NCBI GenBank assembly: GCA_021776145.1
Contig: JAJFGM010000842.1
Span: 1-8,672, forward strand
Direction: 5' to 3'
DNA length: 8,672 nt
Source of the DNA: Kiloniellaceae bacterium
Lineage (GTDB): Bacteria; Pseudomonadota; Alphaproteobacteria; Kiloniellales; Kiloniellaceae
In this document: piece by piece, positions 1 through 6,538 of the stretch
Numbering within the stretch: the stretch's first letter is position 1
Layout: each line of letters begins with the position of its first letter
Position numbers and translations under genes: made by a program
The notes under the pieces: generated by a model
The model's database searches: none
What the model was told of the DNA's origin: nothing
What the model saw: only the letters and a program-made list of their open reading frames with translations

Positions 1-26
1 CGCTCACTTGAAGGATCTGTGACGCC

Positions 27-416
27 ATGACGCCACTTCGGCCCTACTTCGAACGATATATGGATGCCTATTTGGCGTGCGATCCTGGCAAATTCGGCGG
101 CTTCTTCGACTTTCCCTGCCTGATCGTCGACAGCAGAGGCGATCATATCCTGAGCGATCTGCATGATCTCGAGGACTACGAAAGGCCCTTCTTGGAACAC
201 CTGAAGGACAAGGGCCTCAGCGCCATCGAGTACGAAGAACTGGCGGCGCGGCAGGTCAACGAGTCGGACTGTTTCTGCACGAACCGCTACAGGATCTTCG
301 GCCGTGACCGCCAGTTGATCGGCGATATGGAGTATCACTACTTCCTGGCCGGCACGACCGGCGACTGGCACATCAAGTTCGCCCGCATGGGACAGCTACG
401 TCACTGGACGACGTGA
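27..416 (+). CDS. Small NTF2/SnoaL-like protein of unknown function
   Basis: This 129-residue protein has the size and pattern of a single-domain NTF2-like (SnoaL-like) alpha+beta barrel. An amphipathic N-terminal helix (about residues 3-18, ending YMDAYLACD) is followed by a short segment with FFDFPCLIVD (about 27-36). The C-terminal half alternates as strands, including a YRIFGRD strand near 88, an EYHYFLAG strand near 102 and a final WHIKFARMGQL strand near 114. A GAAGGA ribosome binding site (about 11-16) sits upstream of the ATG, which supports this start. There is no signal peptide or membrane segment, so it is probably cytoplasmic. NTF2-like proteins range from enzymes to ligand-binding domains, and no catalytic residues can be assigned here. 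It converges with the TetR gene, 55 bp apart, and no partner gene is visible upstream because the window begins 26 bp before it. The fold call is moderate and the function is unknown. Confidence 0.78.
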   Translation: MTPLRPYFERYMDAYLACDPGKFGGFFDFPCLIVDSRGDHILSDLHDLEDYERPFLEHLKDKGLSAIEYEELAARQVNESDCFCTNRYRIFGRDRQLIGDMEYHYFLAGTTGDWHIKFARMGQLRHWTT

Positions 417-471
417 GGGCCGATCGGACGCATACGCTTGGTCGGGCACGAAACGCCGTGGCACTGGACCG

Positions 472-1056
472 CTAGGCCTTATCGACCAAGCGGGCGAGGA
501 TCAAGCGGATCGCCGCCTTGTAGTCGTCCGCCGCGCTGCCTTCGGCCATGGCCAGCGCCGCTCGATCGAACGCCGCCGAAAGAACATCGCTTAAGGCATC
601 GAGCGGCAAGTCCGTCGACATAGCGTAGGCCAATCCTTGCCGTAGTTCTTCGCCGCCTGTCTCCTTGTCGATGCGGTTCATTTCCGCGTGTCCCAGCACC
701 GAAGGTCCGTCGAGTAGCAACAGGCGCGTGCGTCCCGGCTCGGCCATGGCGGCAAAATAGGCTTCCGCCCCCGCTGTCAAAGCTTCGAGGGCGGAACTGC
801 TTTGGGTCGTGTCCTTTTCAATTCGGGCCGCAACGGTTTGGGCCTCTTCCCGCACCACGGCGCGGAACAGATCCGCCTTGTCGGCAAAGTGATGGTAAAG
901 CGCCCCGCGGGTAACTTTTGCCCGGGCGACAATCTCCGGAGTCCCGGTCTCAGCATAACCCTTTTCGACAAAAAGCGCCTGCGCCGCCGCGGTCAAGGCG
1001 GCCCGGGTTGCGTGCCTGCGTTCCAGGTTCGAGCGTCGCGGCAAATCTGTTTGCAT
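472..1056 (-). CDS. TetR/AcrR-family transcriptional repressor
   Basis: This is a 194-residue TetR-type regulator. The N-terminal three-helix DNA-binding domain is clear: helix 1 around residues 13-33 (TRAALTAAAQALFVEKGYA), then the helix-turn-helix at about 39-64 with the signature VTRGALYHHFADKADLF. The C-terminal 130 residues are the helical ligand and dimerisation domain, whose sequence does not predict the ligand. Two in-frame ATGs lie further upstream (1089 and 1083). They would place the start inside the operator and lack a ribosome binding site, whereas the ATG at 1056 gives a normal-length N-terminus, so I chose 1056. The gene is divergent from the VOC-family gene at 1126, and the 69-bp gap holds a perfect 29-bp inverted repeat. 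The likely role is therefore autorepression and repression of the VOC gene, relieved by an unknown small molecule. The family call is firm; the target and ligand are inferred. Confidence 0.93.
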   Translation of the reverse strand: MQTDLPRRSNLERRHATRAALTAAAQALFVEKGYAETGTPEIVARAKVTRGALYHHFADKADLFRAVVREEAQTVAARIEKDTTQSSSALEALTAGAEAYFAAMAEPGRTRLLLLDGPSVLGHAEMNRIDKETGGEELRQGLAYAMSTDLPLDALSDVLSAAFDRAALAMAEGSAADDYKAAIRLILARLVDKA

Positions 1057-1079
1057 ACATGCAGCCTGTATGTTATTTA
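1051..1079 (+). promoter_or_regulatory. Candidate promoter for the VOC-family gene
   Basis: TTGCAT (1051-1056) and TATTTA (1074-1079), separated by 17 bp, are a passable -35/-10 pair in an AT-rich island within otherwise GC-rich DNA. Transcription would start near 1086, inside the 29-bp palindrome, so a bound TetR dimer would block it. The hexamers are only a partial match to the sigma-70 consensus. Confidence 0.3.
1054..1072. promoter_or_regulatory. Possible second TetR half-site pair (CATACA-N7-TGTATG)
   Basis: CATACA (1054-1059) and TGTATG (1067-1072) form a 6-bp inverted repeat with a 7-bp spacer. They carry the same ACATAC/GTATGT core as the perfect palindrome at 1080-1108, and the two centres are about 31 bp, or three helical turns, apart. 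The wider spacer (7 versus 3) means it may be a weaker site or only separate half-sites. It overlaps the chosen TetR start codon, so binding would directly block regulator expression. Confidence 0.4.
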
Positions 1080-1108
1080 ACATTAACATACATTGTGTAT
1101 GTTAATGT
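1080..1108. promoter_or_regulatory. Perfect 29-bp inverted repeat, TetR operator
   Basis: ACATTAACATACA (1080-1092) and TGTATGTTAATGT (1096-1108) are exact reverse complements around a 3-bp centre (TTG). Arms of 13 bp with no mismatch are unlikely by chance and typical of TetR-family operators in divergent gaps. It lies between the TetR start (1056) and the VOC ribosome binding site (AGGAG, 1113-1117). This placement fits control of both genes by one dimer or dimer pair. Confidence 0.85.
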
Positions 1109-1125
1109 ACCAAGGAGCAAGCCCC

Positions 1126-1551
1126 ATGAAATGCACGCAATTCTATCCCGTCATCATGACCGACGATGTCGCCGGCACGGCCCAATTTTACCGGGACCAC
1201 TTTCGTTTCATTCCAAGCTTCGAAAGCGAATGGTACGTCCATCTGCAATCGAGCGAAGACGAAAGCGTCAACATCGCGGTTCTGCAAGGCGACCATGAAA
1301 CCATCCCCGAGGCGGCGCGTGGCCGTGTTTCCGGCCTCCTGATCAATTTCGAGGTGGAGGACGTCGATCAGGAATTCGCGCGTGCGGGAAGGGCCGGCCT
1401 GCCGATCCTCTTACCCTTGAAGGACGAGCCATTCGGGCAGCGGCATTTCATCACACAGGATCCCAACGGTGTCCTGATCGACGTGGTCAAACCGATCCCG
1501 CCGACGGGCGCATTCACGGCCCAATACTCGGGGTCCGCGCTTCCTACTTGA
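1126..1551 (+). CDS. VOC superfamily (glyoxalase/bleomycin-resistance fold) protein
   Basis: This 141-residue protein has the two beta-alpha-beta-beta-beta modules of the vicinal oxygen chelate fold. Module one starts FYPVIMTDDVAGTAQFYRDHF (about residues 6-26). Module two includes INFEVEDVDQEFARA (73-87) and ends with the family hallmark QDPNGVLIDVV (111-121). The usual metal-binding His at the first strand is replaced by a Tyr/Phe region, and the last-strand Glu position is Asp119. A classical metal-dependent glyoxalase I activity is therefore doubtful, and a ligand-binding or resistance role is possible. The reading frame is open upstream to 1093, but the ATG at 1126 has an AGGAG site 8 nt before it (1113-1117), which decides the start. 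It is divergent from a TetR gene across a perfect operator, so it is likely induced by a small molecule that the regulator senses. The substrate is unknown. Confidence 0.9.
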   Translation: MKCTQFYPVIMTDDVAGTAQFYRDHFRFIPSFESEWYVHLQSSEDESVNIAVLQGDHETIPEAARGRVSGLLINFEVEDVDQEFARAGRAGLPILLPLKDEPFGQRHFITQDPNGVLIDVVKPIPPTGAFTAQYSGSALPT

Positions 1552-1633
1552 CGCCAAGCGAACCGCGCATCGCGCGTTTGGGGACAGCTGATTGCCGTTG
1601 GCACCGGGCCACCTGGCGATCGCCGACAAGATG

Positions 1634-1655
1634 GCCTGACAGGAATCAGTCAGGC
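1634..1655 (-). terminator. Hairpin overlapping the stop codon of the deacetylase gene
   Basis: GCCTGAC (1634-1640) and GTCAGGC (1649-1655) pair as a 7-bp stem with an 8-nt loop, spanning the deacetylase stop at 1650-1652. There is no T-tract after it on the minus strand, so it is not a canonical intrinsic terminator. It may stabilise the 3' end of the mRNA. On the plus strand a T5 run (1665-1669) follows about 9 nt later, too distant for a standard terminator of the VOC gene. Confidence 0.28.
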
Positions 1656-2684
1656 GCCGCGCGCTTTTTCGAAACCGCCCAGAACGTTGGTCAGGTTGCG
1701 GCCCAGCGCGTCGTTGAGGTAACCGCCCTCCTGCACCAGAACGCTCGGCAAACCGAGTGAGCCAATGGCGCGGCCAATCTGGGTGAATCCGTCGCTGGTC
1801 ACCGCCAGACCGGCCAGGGGGTCGGCCTCGTGGGCATCCAGCCCGAGCGCCACAACCAGGGCGGCCGGCGCGAAGGCGCGAATCCGCGCAAAGGCGGGCT
1901 CGAGGGCCAGCAGAAAGGCCTCGTCGCCGCTGCCGCGCGGTAAGGGCAGGTTCAGGTTGAAACCGAGACCGGGGCCGGCGCCGCGCTCCCCCGCGTGGCC
2001 CCAGAAGAAAGGGTAGAACCGCGCGGGATCGGCGTGCAGCGACACCGTCAGAACATCGGCGCGTTCGTAGAAGATGCCCTGGGTGCCATTGCCGTGGTGC
2101 AGGTCGACATCAAGGATGGCGACGTGTTCGAGGTGACGACGCAGAAACTGAGCAGCGATGGCGCTGTTGTTGAGAAAGCAAAACCCGCCAGCCATGTCGG
2201 CGAAGGCATGGTGACCTGGCGGCCGACACAAGGCATAGGCGGCCGGCGCCCCGTCAAGCACGAGTTGCGCGGCATTGACCGCCAGGTCCGCCGCCGCCAG
2301 GGCCGCGCTCCAGGTGCCCTCGGAAATCGGACAAGCGGTGTCGGCCATGTGATAGCCGGCCTGGCCGACCGCCGAGTCGGGATAGCCGGCGCCGCAGCCG
2401 TTGGGATGAACGTTGGGGATCACCTCGTCCGAGGCCCCCTCGATGCGCCGCCAACGCGGGTAAATGTTCTGCAGGAACTGCAGATACTCCGGCGTGTGTA
2501 CGGCGGCGGCGGGAGCCAAGCCGAAGTCGCGCACCGGCGCCATCAGGTCGTGACCGGCGTCGCGCGCCGCCGCGAGAAGCGCATCGGCGCGCCCCGGCAC
2601 CTCGGGACTGTCGTGTCGCGCGCCGCTGACCAGGAAGTTGCGCGGATGGTGCTGCCTGTGGCTTTCGTTGAAAACGACTTTCAT
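1650..2684 (-). CDS. Histone deacetylase-fold, acetylpolyamine amidohydrolase-like deacetylase
   Basis: This 344-residue zinc hydrolase removes acetyl groups from an N-acetylated amine. It has the length and layout of the bacterial acetylpolyamine amidohydrolases (about 341-348 residues). The catalytic His pair is in RPPGHHA (H158, H159). The zinc ligands are D194 and H196 in LDVDLHHGNG and D283 in GLDAHEADP. The transition-state Tyr is Y322 in QEGGY. The long loop at about 88-123 (PNVHPNG to ISEGTW) matches the extended loop that shapes the dimer and narrow substrate channel in this subfamily. Every catalytic position is intact, so it should be active in the cytoplasm. It starts at an ATG 41 bp downstream of the BKACE stop and is probably the last gene of that operon. 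The context suggests deacetylation of a small amine or amino acid feeding catabolism. Acetylpolyamine is the family default; the real substrate is unproven. Confidence 0.96.
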   Translation of the reverse strand: MKVVFNESHRQHHPRNFLVSGARHDSPEVPGRADALLAAARDAGHDLMAPVRDFGLAPAAAVHTPEYLQFLQNIYPRWRRIEGASDEVIPNVHPNGCGAGYPDSAVGQAGYHMADTACPISEGTWSAALAAADLAVNAAQLVLDGAPAAYALCRPPGHHAFADMAGGFCFLNNSAIAAQFLRRHLEHVAILDVDLHHGNGTQGIFYERADVLTVSLHADPARFYPFFWGHAGERGAGPGLGFNLNLPLPRGSGDEAFLLALEPAFARIRAFAPAALVVALGLDAHEADPLAGLAVTSDGFTQIGRAIGSLGLPSVLVQEGGYLNDALGRNLTNVLGGFEKARGA

Positions 2685-2725
2685 ACCTATCGATGTCCGC
2701 TTCTGATTCGTCTTTTAGGCTGGGC

Positions 2726-3658
2726 TCAAAAACCGACGCGGTCGCCGCCCTTGAGCGCCAGCAATTCGCGGGTCTCGTCCGGCGTCGCCACCTCAAGCGA
2801 CAGGTTCTCGACGATCTCTCGAATGCGGGTCACCTGCTCGGCGTTGGATTTGGCCATCTGTCCCTTGCCGAGATAGAGACTGTCTTCCAAGCCGACCCGG
2901 ACACTGCCGCCAAGGATCGCGCCCATGGTGATCAGCGACATCTGATGCCGCCCGGCGCCGAGCACGGAAAACCGGTAGGCGTCGCCGAACAGCTTGTCGG
3001 CGATGTTCTTCATGTGCGTGAGGTTTTCCGGGTCCGGACCGATGCCGCCAAGCACGCCAAAAATGAACTGTACGAAGAGCGGCGGCTTGACCAGGCCGCG
3101 ATCGAGGAAGTGGGCCAGGGTGTAGAGATGCCCGACATCGTAACACTCGAACTCGAACCGCGTGCCGTGCCCCTCGCCGAGTTCGGTTAGCACGCGCTCG
3201 ATATCGAGAAACGTGTTCTTGAAAATGAAGTCGCGTGTGCTTTCCAGATATTTCGGCTCCCAATCGTGCTTCCAGTTCGTGAATTTGTCGGCCGCGGGAA
3301 AAAGGCCGAAGTTCATCGAGCCCATATTGAGCGAGCACATCTCGGGGCTGGCGCGCAGGGGTGCCGCCAGGCGCTGATCGAGGGTCATATGGTGGCCGCC
3401 GCCGGTGGTGATGTTGACCACCGCGTTGGTCGCCTGCTTGATGCGCGGCAGGAAGGCCATGAAGACCTCCGGATCCGGGGTCGGACTGCCGTCCGCGGGA
3501 TTGCGCGCATGCAGGTGCAGCACCGAGGCGCCGGCCTCGGCGGCGCCGATAGCACCCTCGGCGATCTCGTCGGGCGTAATCGGAAGGTGATCCGACATCG
3601 TCGGCGTGTGGATCGAGCCGGTGACGGCACAGGTGATGATGACCTTGTTGGCAGCCAT
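2726..3658 (-). CDS. BKACE-family (DUF849) beta-keto acid cleavage enzyme
   Basis: The family condenses a beta-keto acid with acetyl-CoA and splits it into acetoacetate and a new acyl-CoA, using zinc in a TIM barrel. This 310-residue member shows the signatures ITCAVTGSIHTP (8-19), LPITPDEIAEGA (25-36), HLHAR with zinc ligands H48 and H50, VNITTGGG (81-88), and RVGLED (254-259). The last contains the third zinc ligand E258 and the conserved R254 and D259. From my recollection of the lysine-fermentation enzyme Kce, its amine-binding Glu (in GAETT) aligns with Ile16 here (GSIHT). The substrate is thus probably not 3-keto-5-aminohexanoate. An AAAGG-containing leader precedes the ATG. It is 41 bp upstream of the deacetylase gene in the same direction, which suggests one transcript. 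The family is firm and the substrate class is unknown; dehydrocarnitine-type substrates are one alternative. Confidence 0.96.
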   Translation of the reverse strand: MAANKVIITCAVTGSIHTPTMSDHLPITPDEIAEGAIGAAEAGASVLHLHARNPADGSPTPDPEVFMAFLPRIKQATNAVVNITTGGGHHMTLDQRLAAPLRASPEMCSLNMGSMNFGLFPAADKFTNWKHDWEPKYLESTRDFIFKNTFLDIERVLTELGEGHGTRFEFECYDVGHLYTLAHFLDRGLVKPPLFVQFIFGVLGGIGPDPENLTHMKNIADKLFGDAYRFSVLGAGRHQMSLITMGAILGGSVRVGLEDSLYLGKGQMAKSNAEQVTRIREIVENLSLEVATPDETRELLALKGGDRVGF

Positions 3659-3726
3659 TTTCTTGACCTTTCGCTCTCCCAGGACAGATGTGCCGCGGCA
3701 GCCTTCGAGCCCCGAAGCTTTGCCGG

Positions 3727-3755
3727 ATCATAGGCGGCTGTACCCGCGACCCCAA
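3727..3755 (-). promoter_or_regulatory. Candidate promoter for the BKACE-deacetylase operon
   Basis: On the minus strand TTGGGG (3755-3750) and TATGAT (3732-3727) are spaced by exactly 17 bp. The -10 matches consensus at five of six positions, and the -35 has only the TTG. Transcription would start near 3720, about 60 nt before the BKACE ATG. If real, BKACE and the deacetylase can be expressed apart from the membrane-protein gene that ends at 3795. Confidence 0.45.
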
Positions 3756-3794
3756 GACCCTTTCTTGTGAATTCTCCAGCTGATAGGGGAGCCT

Positions 3795-4829
3795 TTAGCC
3801 GGCAAGTTTCGCGAAGAGATCCATAAGCGGAGACGCCAGTGCCGGCGCGATCATGGCGATGATCGGTCGCCAGACGGCTTTGAGGTTCTTCGAAACGCGG
3901 CCCAGGTTCAAAGCCAGGCGCGACCATAGCACGGTGGCCTGTGCCCCTGGCCCCGACGCCTCATCGGAAAGGCCCATGAGCGCGACAAACCCCGGCGCAA
4001 AGGTGGCAAGTAAAGTGGCCGAGAACAACAGGCCGGCGCCTGTCGAAAGTGATTGCGCAAGCTGCCCATAGAACTTTGCCGCGCCGTGCTCCGGCGAGAC
4101 GAAGAAGTGCGCCGGTAAGGTGAAAAAGGCGCGCGCCGTGATCACCGAAGACACCAGGACAAGGCTCAACGCCACCAGGTCGCGATGCAGGATCTTGGAC
4201 AAACCTGATATGGTAGCCGCTGGTTTGTCCTCCGTCTCGAGGCGCGGCGAAAACAGGAGCGCGTGAAACGACCCTGACGCCAGATTGACGACAAATATGC
4301 CCAGAGTGGTGGGAAACAACAGCGCAAGGGTTAAATAGGCCGCCGCCTCGCCATTGGCCGCGAACGCCGGCAACGGCGCGTCAGTCAGGGCGAGTATGGC
4401 CGACAGCGGTTCGATCATGTAGCCGCTAAACGCGGTATCGCCTCTAATAACGGCAACCACCGCCAGACTCACCAGGGCGGCGAAGGCCAGGCTGAGAACC
4501 ACTTTCGGGCCGCAGGCGGCTTGCGCCGTCAAGCGAGAGAGGAAATACAGCCCAACCACGAGGCATGCCAAGACGTGGACAAAGACATGGACGCCGTACT
4601 CGAAGAAGAAAATGCTCGCATAGCCCTTGACCGCCGGCGAGAAGACCGCCTCGTTCTCCCAGGTCTCCGCCGACAATAGGGCATCGGCCGCGACACTGCC
4701 GGCGGTAAAGACCTCGGCGATGGCAAGGAACAGAACAAGCGGGAGGACGGCAAAGGTTACGCAGAGCAGCCATACGGCCAAGCCACCCTTCACGAGTGCA
4801 TTGCCGGTCGGTCCCGCTTCGTCACCCAT
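3795..4829 (-). CDS. Polytopic membrane protein of unknown family
   Basis: I do not recognise this 344-residue protein. Six clear hydrophobic spans are visible at about residues 16-38, 76-98, 109-128, 164-185, 217-238 and 265-287. A seventh, more helical-amphipathic stretch lies at about 320-340 (PIIAMIAPALASPLMDLFA). The second span is rich in aromatic and His residues (FFFEYGVHVFVHVL), and a charged basic segment (SRLALNLGRVSKNLK) precedes the last stretch. There is no ATP-binding motif, no transporter signature I can name, and no signal peptide distinct from the first span. An AGGG lies close to the ATG, and an in-frame stop just upstream limits the start. It sits between the class III aminotransferase (150-bp gap) and BKACE (136-bp gap), all on one strand. 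An import or sensing role for the pathway substrate is possible but is only context-based inference. Confidence 0.85.
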   Translation of the reverse strand: MGDEAGPTGNALVKGGLAVWLLCVTFAVLPLVLFLAIAEVFTAGSVAADALLSAETWENEAVFSPAVKGYASIFFFEYGVHVFVHVLACLVVGLYFLSRLTAQAACGPKVVLSLAFAALVSLAVVAVIRGDTAFSGYMIEPLSAILALTDAPLPAFAANGEAAAYLTLALLFPTTLGIFVVNLASGSFHALLFSPRLETEDKPAATISGLSKILHRDLVALSLVLVSSVITARAFFTLPAHFFVSPEHGAAKFYGQLAQSLSTGAGLLFSATLLATFAPGFVALMGLSDEASGPGAQATVLWSRLALNLGRVSKNLKAVWRPIIAMIAPALASPLMDLFAKLAG

Positions 4830-4856
4830 GCCCTAGCCCATCCGCGACCGAAGACA

Positions 4857-4872
4857 CTGGTGATACCATCAG
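4857..4872. promoter_or_regulatory. Imperfect 16-bp dyad upstream of the membrane-protein gene
   Basis: CTGGTGATACCATCAG pairs with itself at six of eight positions (CTGxTGxTAxCAxCAG). It lies 28 bp upstream of the membrane-protein start, where a regulator such as a GntR-type repressor might bind. A poor promoter-like pair (TTGACG at 4937-4932, TGTTAT at 4912-4907 on the minus strand, 19-bp spacer) lies further upstream. Both signals are weak. Confidence 0.2.
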
Positions 4873-4979
4873 CGCGGGCAGCCACGTGCCTTCCTCAACT
4901 CCGTTCATAACACGGTCTTTGGCAAGGTTCTCGTCAAATCCGCCGGCCCCTGCGCCTTGGCGGCAACGTCGAGCGGCGG

Positions 4980-6377
4980 TCAGACCACGCCGGCGGCGCG
5001 CAGTTCGTCGGCATAGGCTTGCAGAGTCTCCGCAAGCCGGCCGACGATTTCGTCGATCTGCGCGCTGTCGACGATCAGCGCCGGTGTGATCATCAGCCAG
5101 TCGCCGTACTTGCCGCCGCTGGTGCGGCGGGTATAGAGGACGAGCCCGCGCTCTCGGGCCAAAGCGCCGATCCGCGTCGGAGCCTGTAGTTCCAACGGGA
5201 TCATCGCCTTGCTGTCCTTGTCGGCGACGATCTCGATGGCTTGCAACAGCCCCCGGCCGCGGACGTCACCGACGATCGGCGAGGCCTCGCACAGGGCATT
5301 CAGGCGTCGCCGCAATTCGGCGCCCTTTTCACGGGCATTGGCGATGAGGCCGCGCTCGATCACCTCGTCGAGCACGGCCGCGCCGATGGCGCAGGTCATG
5401 GGATTGGCGTTGTAGGTGTGTCCGTGCAGGAAGCCGCCGGACTCGACCACGGCGTCGACCATCTCGGCCGAGGCCAGCATCATGCCGAGCGGCGTATAGC
5501 CGGCACCGATGCCCTTGGCCAGGGCGACGATATCGGGCCGCGCCCCTGGCCAATGATCGGAAGCGAGAAAGGCGCCCGTTCGCCCGGCCCCGGACATCAC
5601 TTCGTCACAGATCATCAACACGCCGTAAGTGTCGCAGATCTCGCGCACCCGCAGATAATAAAAGTCCGGCGCCACAAGGGCGCCAGTGGCCAACCCGCCA
5701 ACCGGCTCGTAAATGAAGGCCAGGACCGTCTCCGGCCCCTGGCGTTCGATCTCGTCTTTCAGGGCCTCGGCGGCAAAGGCGGCATAACTTTCGCCATCGT
5801 GGCCCGCCGGGAAGCGGTAGCTGAGCGGCGCCGGGATCTTCGGCATCGAGCGCATCATTGGTCCAAAGACTTCTTCGGCGACCGTGTCGCCAGTCAACGC
5901 CAAGGCACCCAGGGTGCCGCCATGATAGGATGGCATGCGCGAGATGACCTTGCAGCGGCTCGGCTCGCCGCGGGTCAGCGCCACTTGCCGGGCGAACTTG
6001 ATGCAGCTCTCCACCGCCTCGGACCCGCCGGACACTGGAAACAACCGCTCGAGCCCGGGCCCCGCCAGGCCGGCGACCCGTTCGGCCAGCGTCAGGTTGG
6101 CCTCGCTGACAAAAGCGCTGGGGCAGGCAAATCCGGTGCGCCGGGCCTGTTCCGCCATGGCGGCGATGACGCGCGGATTACAGTGGCCAAGGTTGCTGAC
6201 AACCGGGCCGGACGAGACATCGATATAGCGCCGCCCGCTGTCGTCCCACATGTAGAGACCCTCGGCGCGGGCAATGGTCGGCTTCTGCGGTCGGCCGGCG
6301 AAAAAGGCTTGAATCGGCGCCCCACGGGCTGGCCCCCGGCCGTCGCGGGCGTCCGCGCTCGCTTCGCTTTCGCTCAA
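4980..6377 (-). CDS. Class III PLP-dependent aminotransferase
   Basis: This 465-residue fold-type I enzyme moves an amino group from an omega- or beta-amine to a keto acid. Visible motifs in order are YMWDDSGRRYIDVSSGPVVSN (about 42-62), the phosphate-binding loop SGGSEAVE (116-123), the ring-stacking YH in SYHGGT (Y151, H152), EPVGG (224-228), the PLP-nitrogen Asp in ICDEV (D258), and the Schiff-base Lys in ALAKGIGAGY (K288). All catalytic positions are present. Length and motif order match omega-amino-acid/putrescine-type transaminases, so the donor could be a polyamine, a beta-amino acid or a similar amine. The start is TTG at 6377, supported by a GGAGG site 8 nt upstream (6390-6386); no suitable in-frame ATG exists before residue 43. 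It is first in the minus-strand run that also encodes a membrane protein, BKACE and a deacetylase, which suggests production of a beta-keto acid. Acceptor and substrate are unknown. Confidence 0.95.
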   Translation of the reverse strand: MSESEASADARDGRGPARGAPIQAFFAGRPQKPTIARAEGLYMWDDSGRRYIDVSSGPVVSNLGHCNPRVIAAMAEQARRTGFACPSAFVSEANLTLAERVAGLAGPGLERLFPVSGGSEAVESCIKFARQVALTRGEPSRCKVISRMPSYHGGTLGALALTGDTVAEEVFGPMMRSMPKIPAPLSYRFPAGHDGESYAAFAAEALKDEIERQGPETVLAFIYEPVGGLATGALVAPDFYYLRVREICDTYGVLMICDEVMSGAGRTGAFLASDHWPGARPDIVALAKGIGAGYTPLGMMLASAEMVDAVVESGGFLHGHTYNANPMTCAIGAAVLDEVIERGLIANAREKGAELRRRLNALCEASPIVGDVRGRGLLQAIEIVADKDSKAMIPLELQAPTRIGALARERGLVLYTRRTSGGKYGDWLMITPALIVDSAQIDEIVGRLAETLQAYADELRAAGVV

Positions 6378-6392
6378 GTCCTCATCCTCCGG

Positions 6393-6536
6393 CTAATGAC
6401 GGTTTGCGGCTAACGATTTACGGCGGCAGCTTAGAACGCCGTGGGGGACAAACCCACGAAAACCTCGCCCCCAACCGCGATCCCCAATTGCGTCGCGGGG
6501 CTTGAAAGCGGAACTGGCAGGTCCATAGTTACCCAT
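6393..6536 (-). CDS. Candidate small basic leader ORF upstream of the class III aminotransferase
   Basis: An ATG at 6536 opens a 47-codon frame ending in TAG, 15 bp before the aminotransferase TTG. The peptide begins MGNYGPASSAFKPRDAIGD, then is rich in Gly and Arg (GWGRGFRGF), with a basic tail (CRRKSLAANRH). The purine-rich GGCGAAGG lies only 2 nt before the ATG, which is closer than normal. This same octamer is the 3' arm of the long hairpin at 6539-6642. It resembles nothing I know. It could be a translated leader or simply an open frame in GC-rich DNA. Confidence 0.18.
   Translation of the reverse strand: MGNYGPASSAFKPRDAIGDRGWGRGFRGFVPHGVLSCRRKSLAANRH
6502..6529 (+). promoter_or_regulatory. 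Weak candidate promoter for the TlpA-like gene
   Basis: TTGAAA (6502-6507) and CATAGT (6524-6529) are spaced by 16 bp, each matching consensus at four of six positions. Transcription would begin near 6536, essentially at the first base of the long hairpin at 6539, so the hairpin would form the 5' leader of the mRNA. The match is only suggestive. Confidence 0.25.
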
Positions 6537-6538
6537 AA

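Noticed and set aside
1056..1089. Upstream ATGs giving a longer TetR protein (start 1089)
   Set aside because: The extra 11 residues start within the perfect operator, have no ribosome binding site, and lengthen the N-terminus beyond the usual TetR pattern.
1564..1579. CGCGC-ATC-GCGCG hairpin plus TTT after the VOC gene
   Set aside because: The stem is only 5 bp and the T run is three bases, so it is too weak to call a terminator.
1995..2876. Long plus-strand open frame opposite the deacetylase gene
   Set aside because: It is an antisense shadow in GC-rich DNA. The minus-strand frame has a complete, recognisable catalytic site set.
5241..6413. 390-codon plus-strand open frame opposite the class III aminotransferase
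   Set aside because: No recognisable domain and a His/Gly/Arg-rich composition typical of antisense frames. The opposite strand encodes a clear enzyme.
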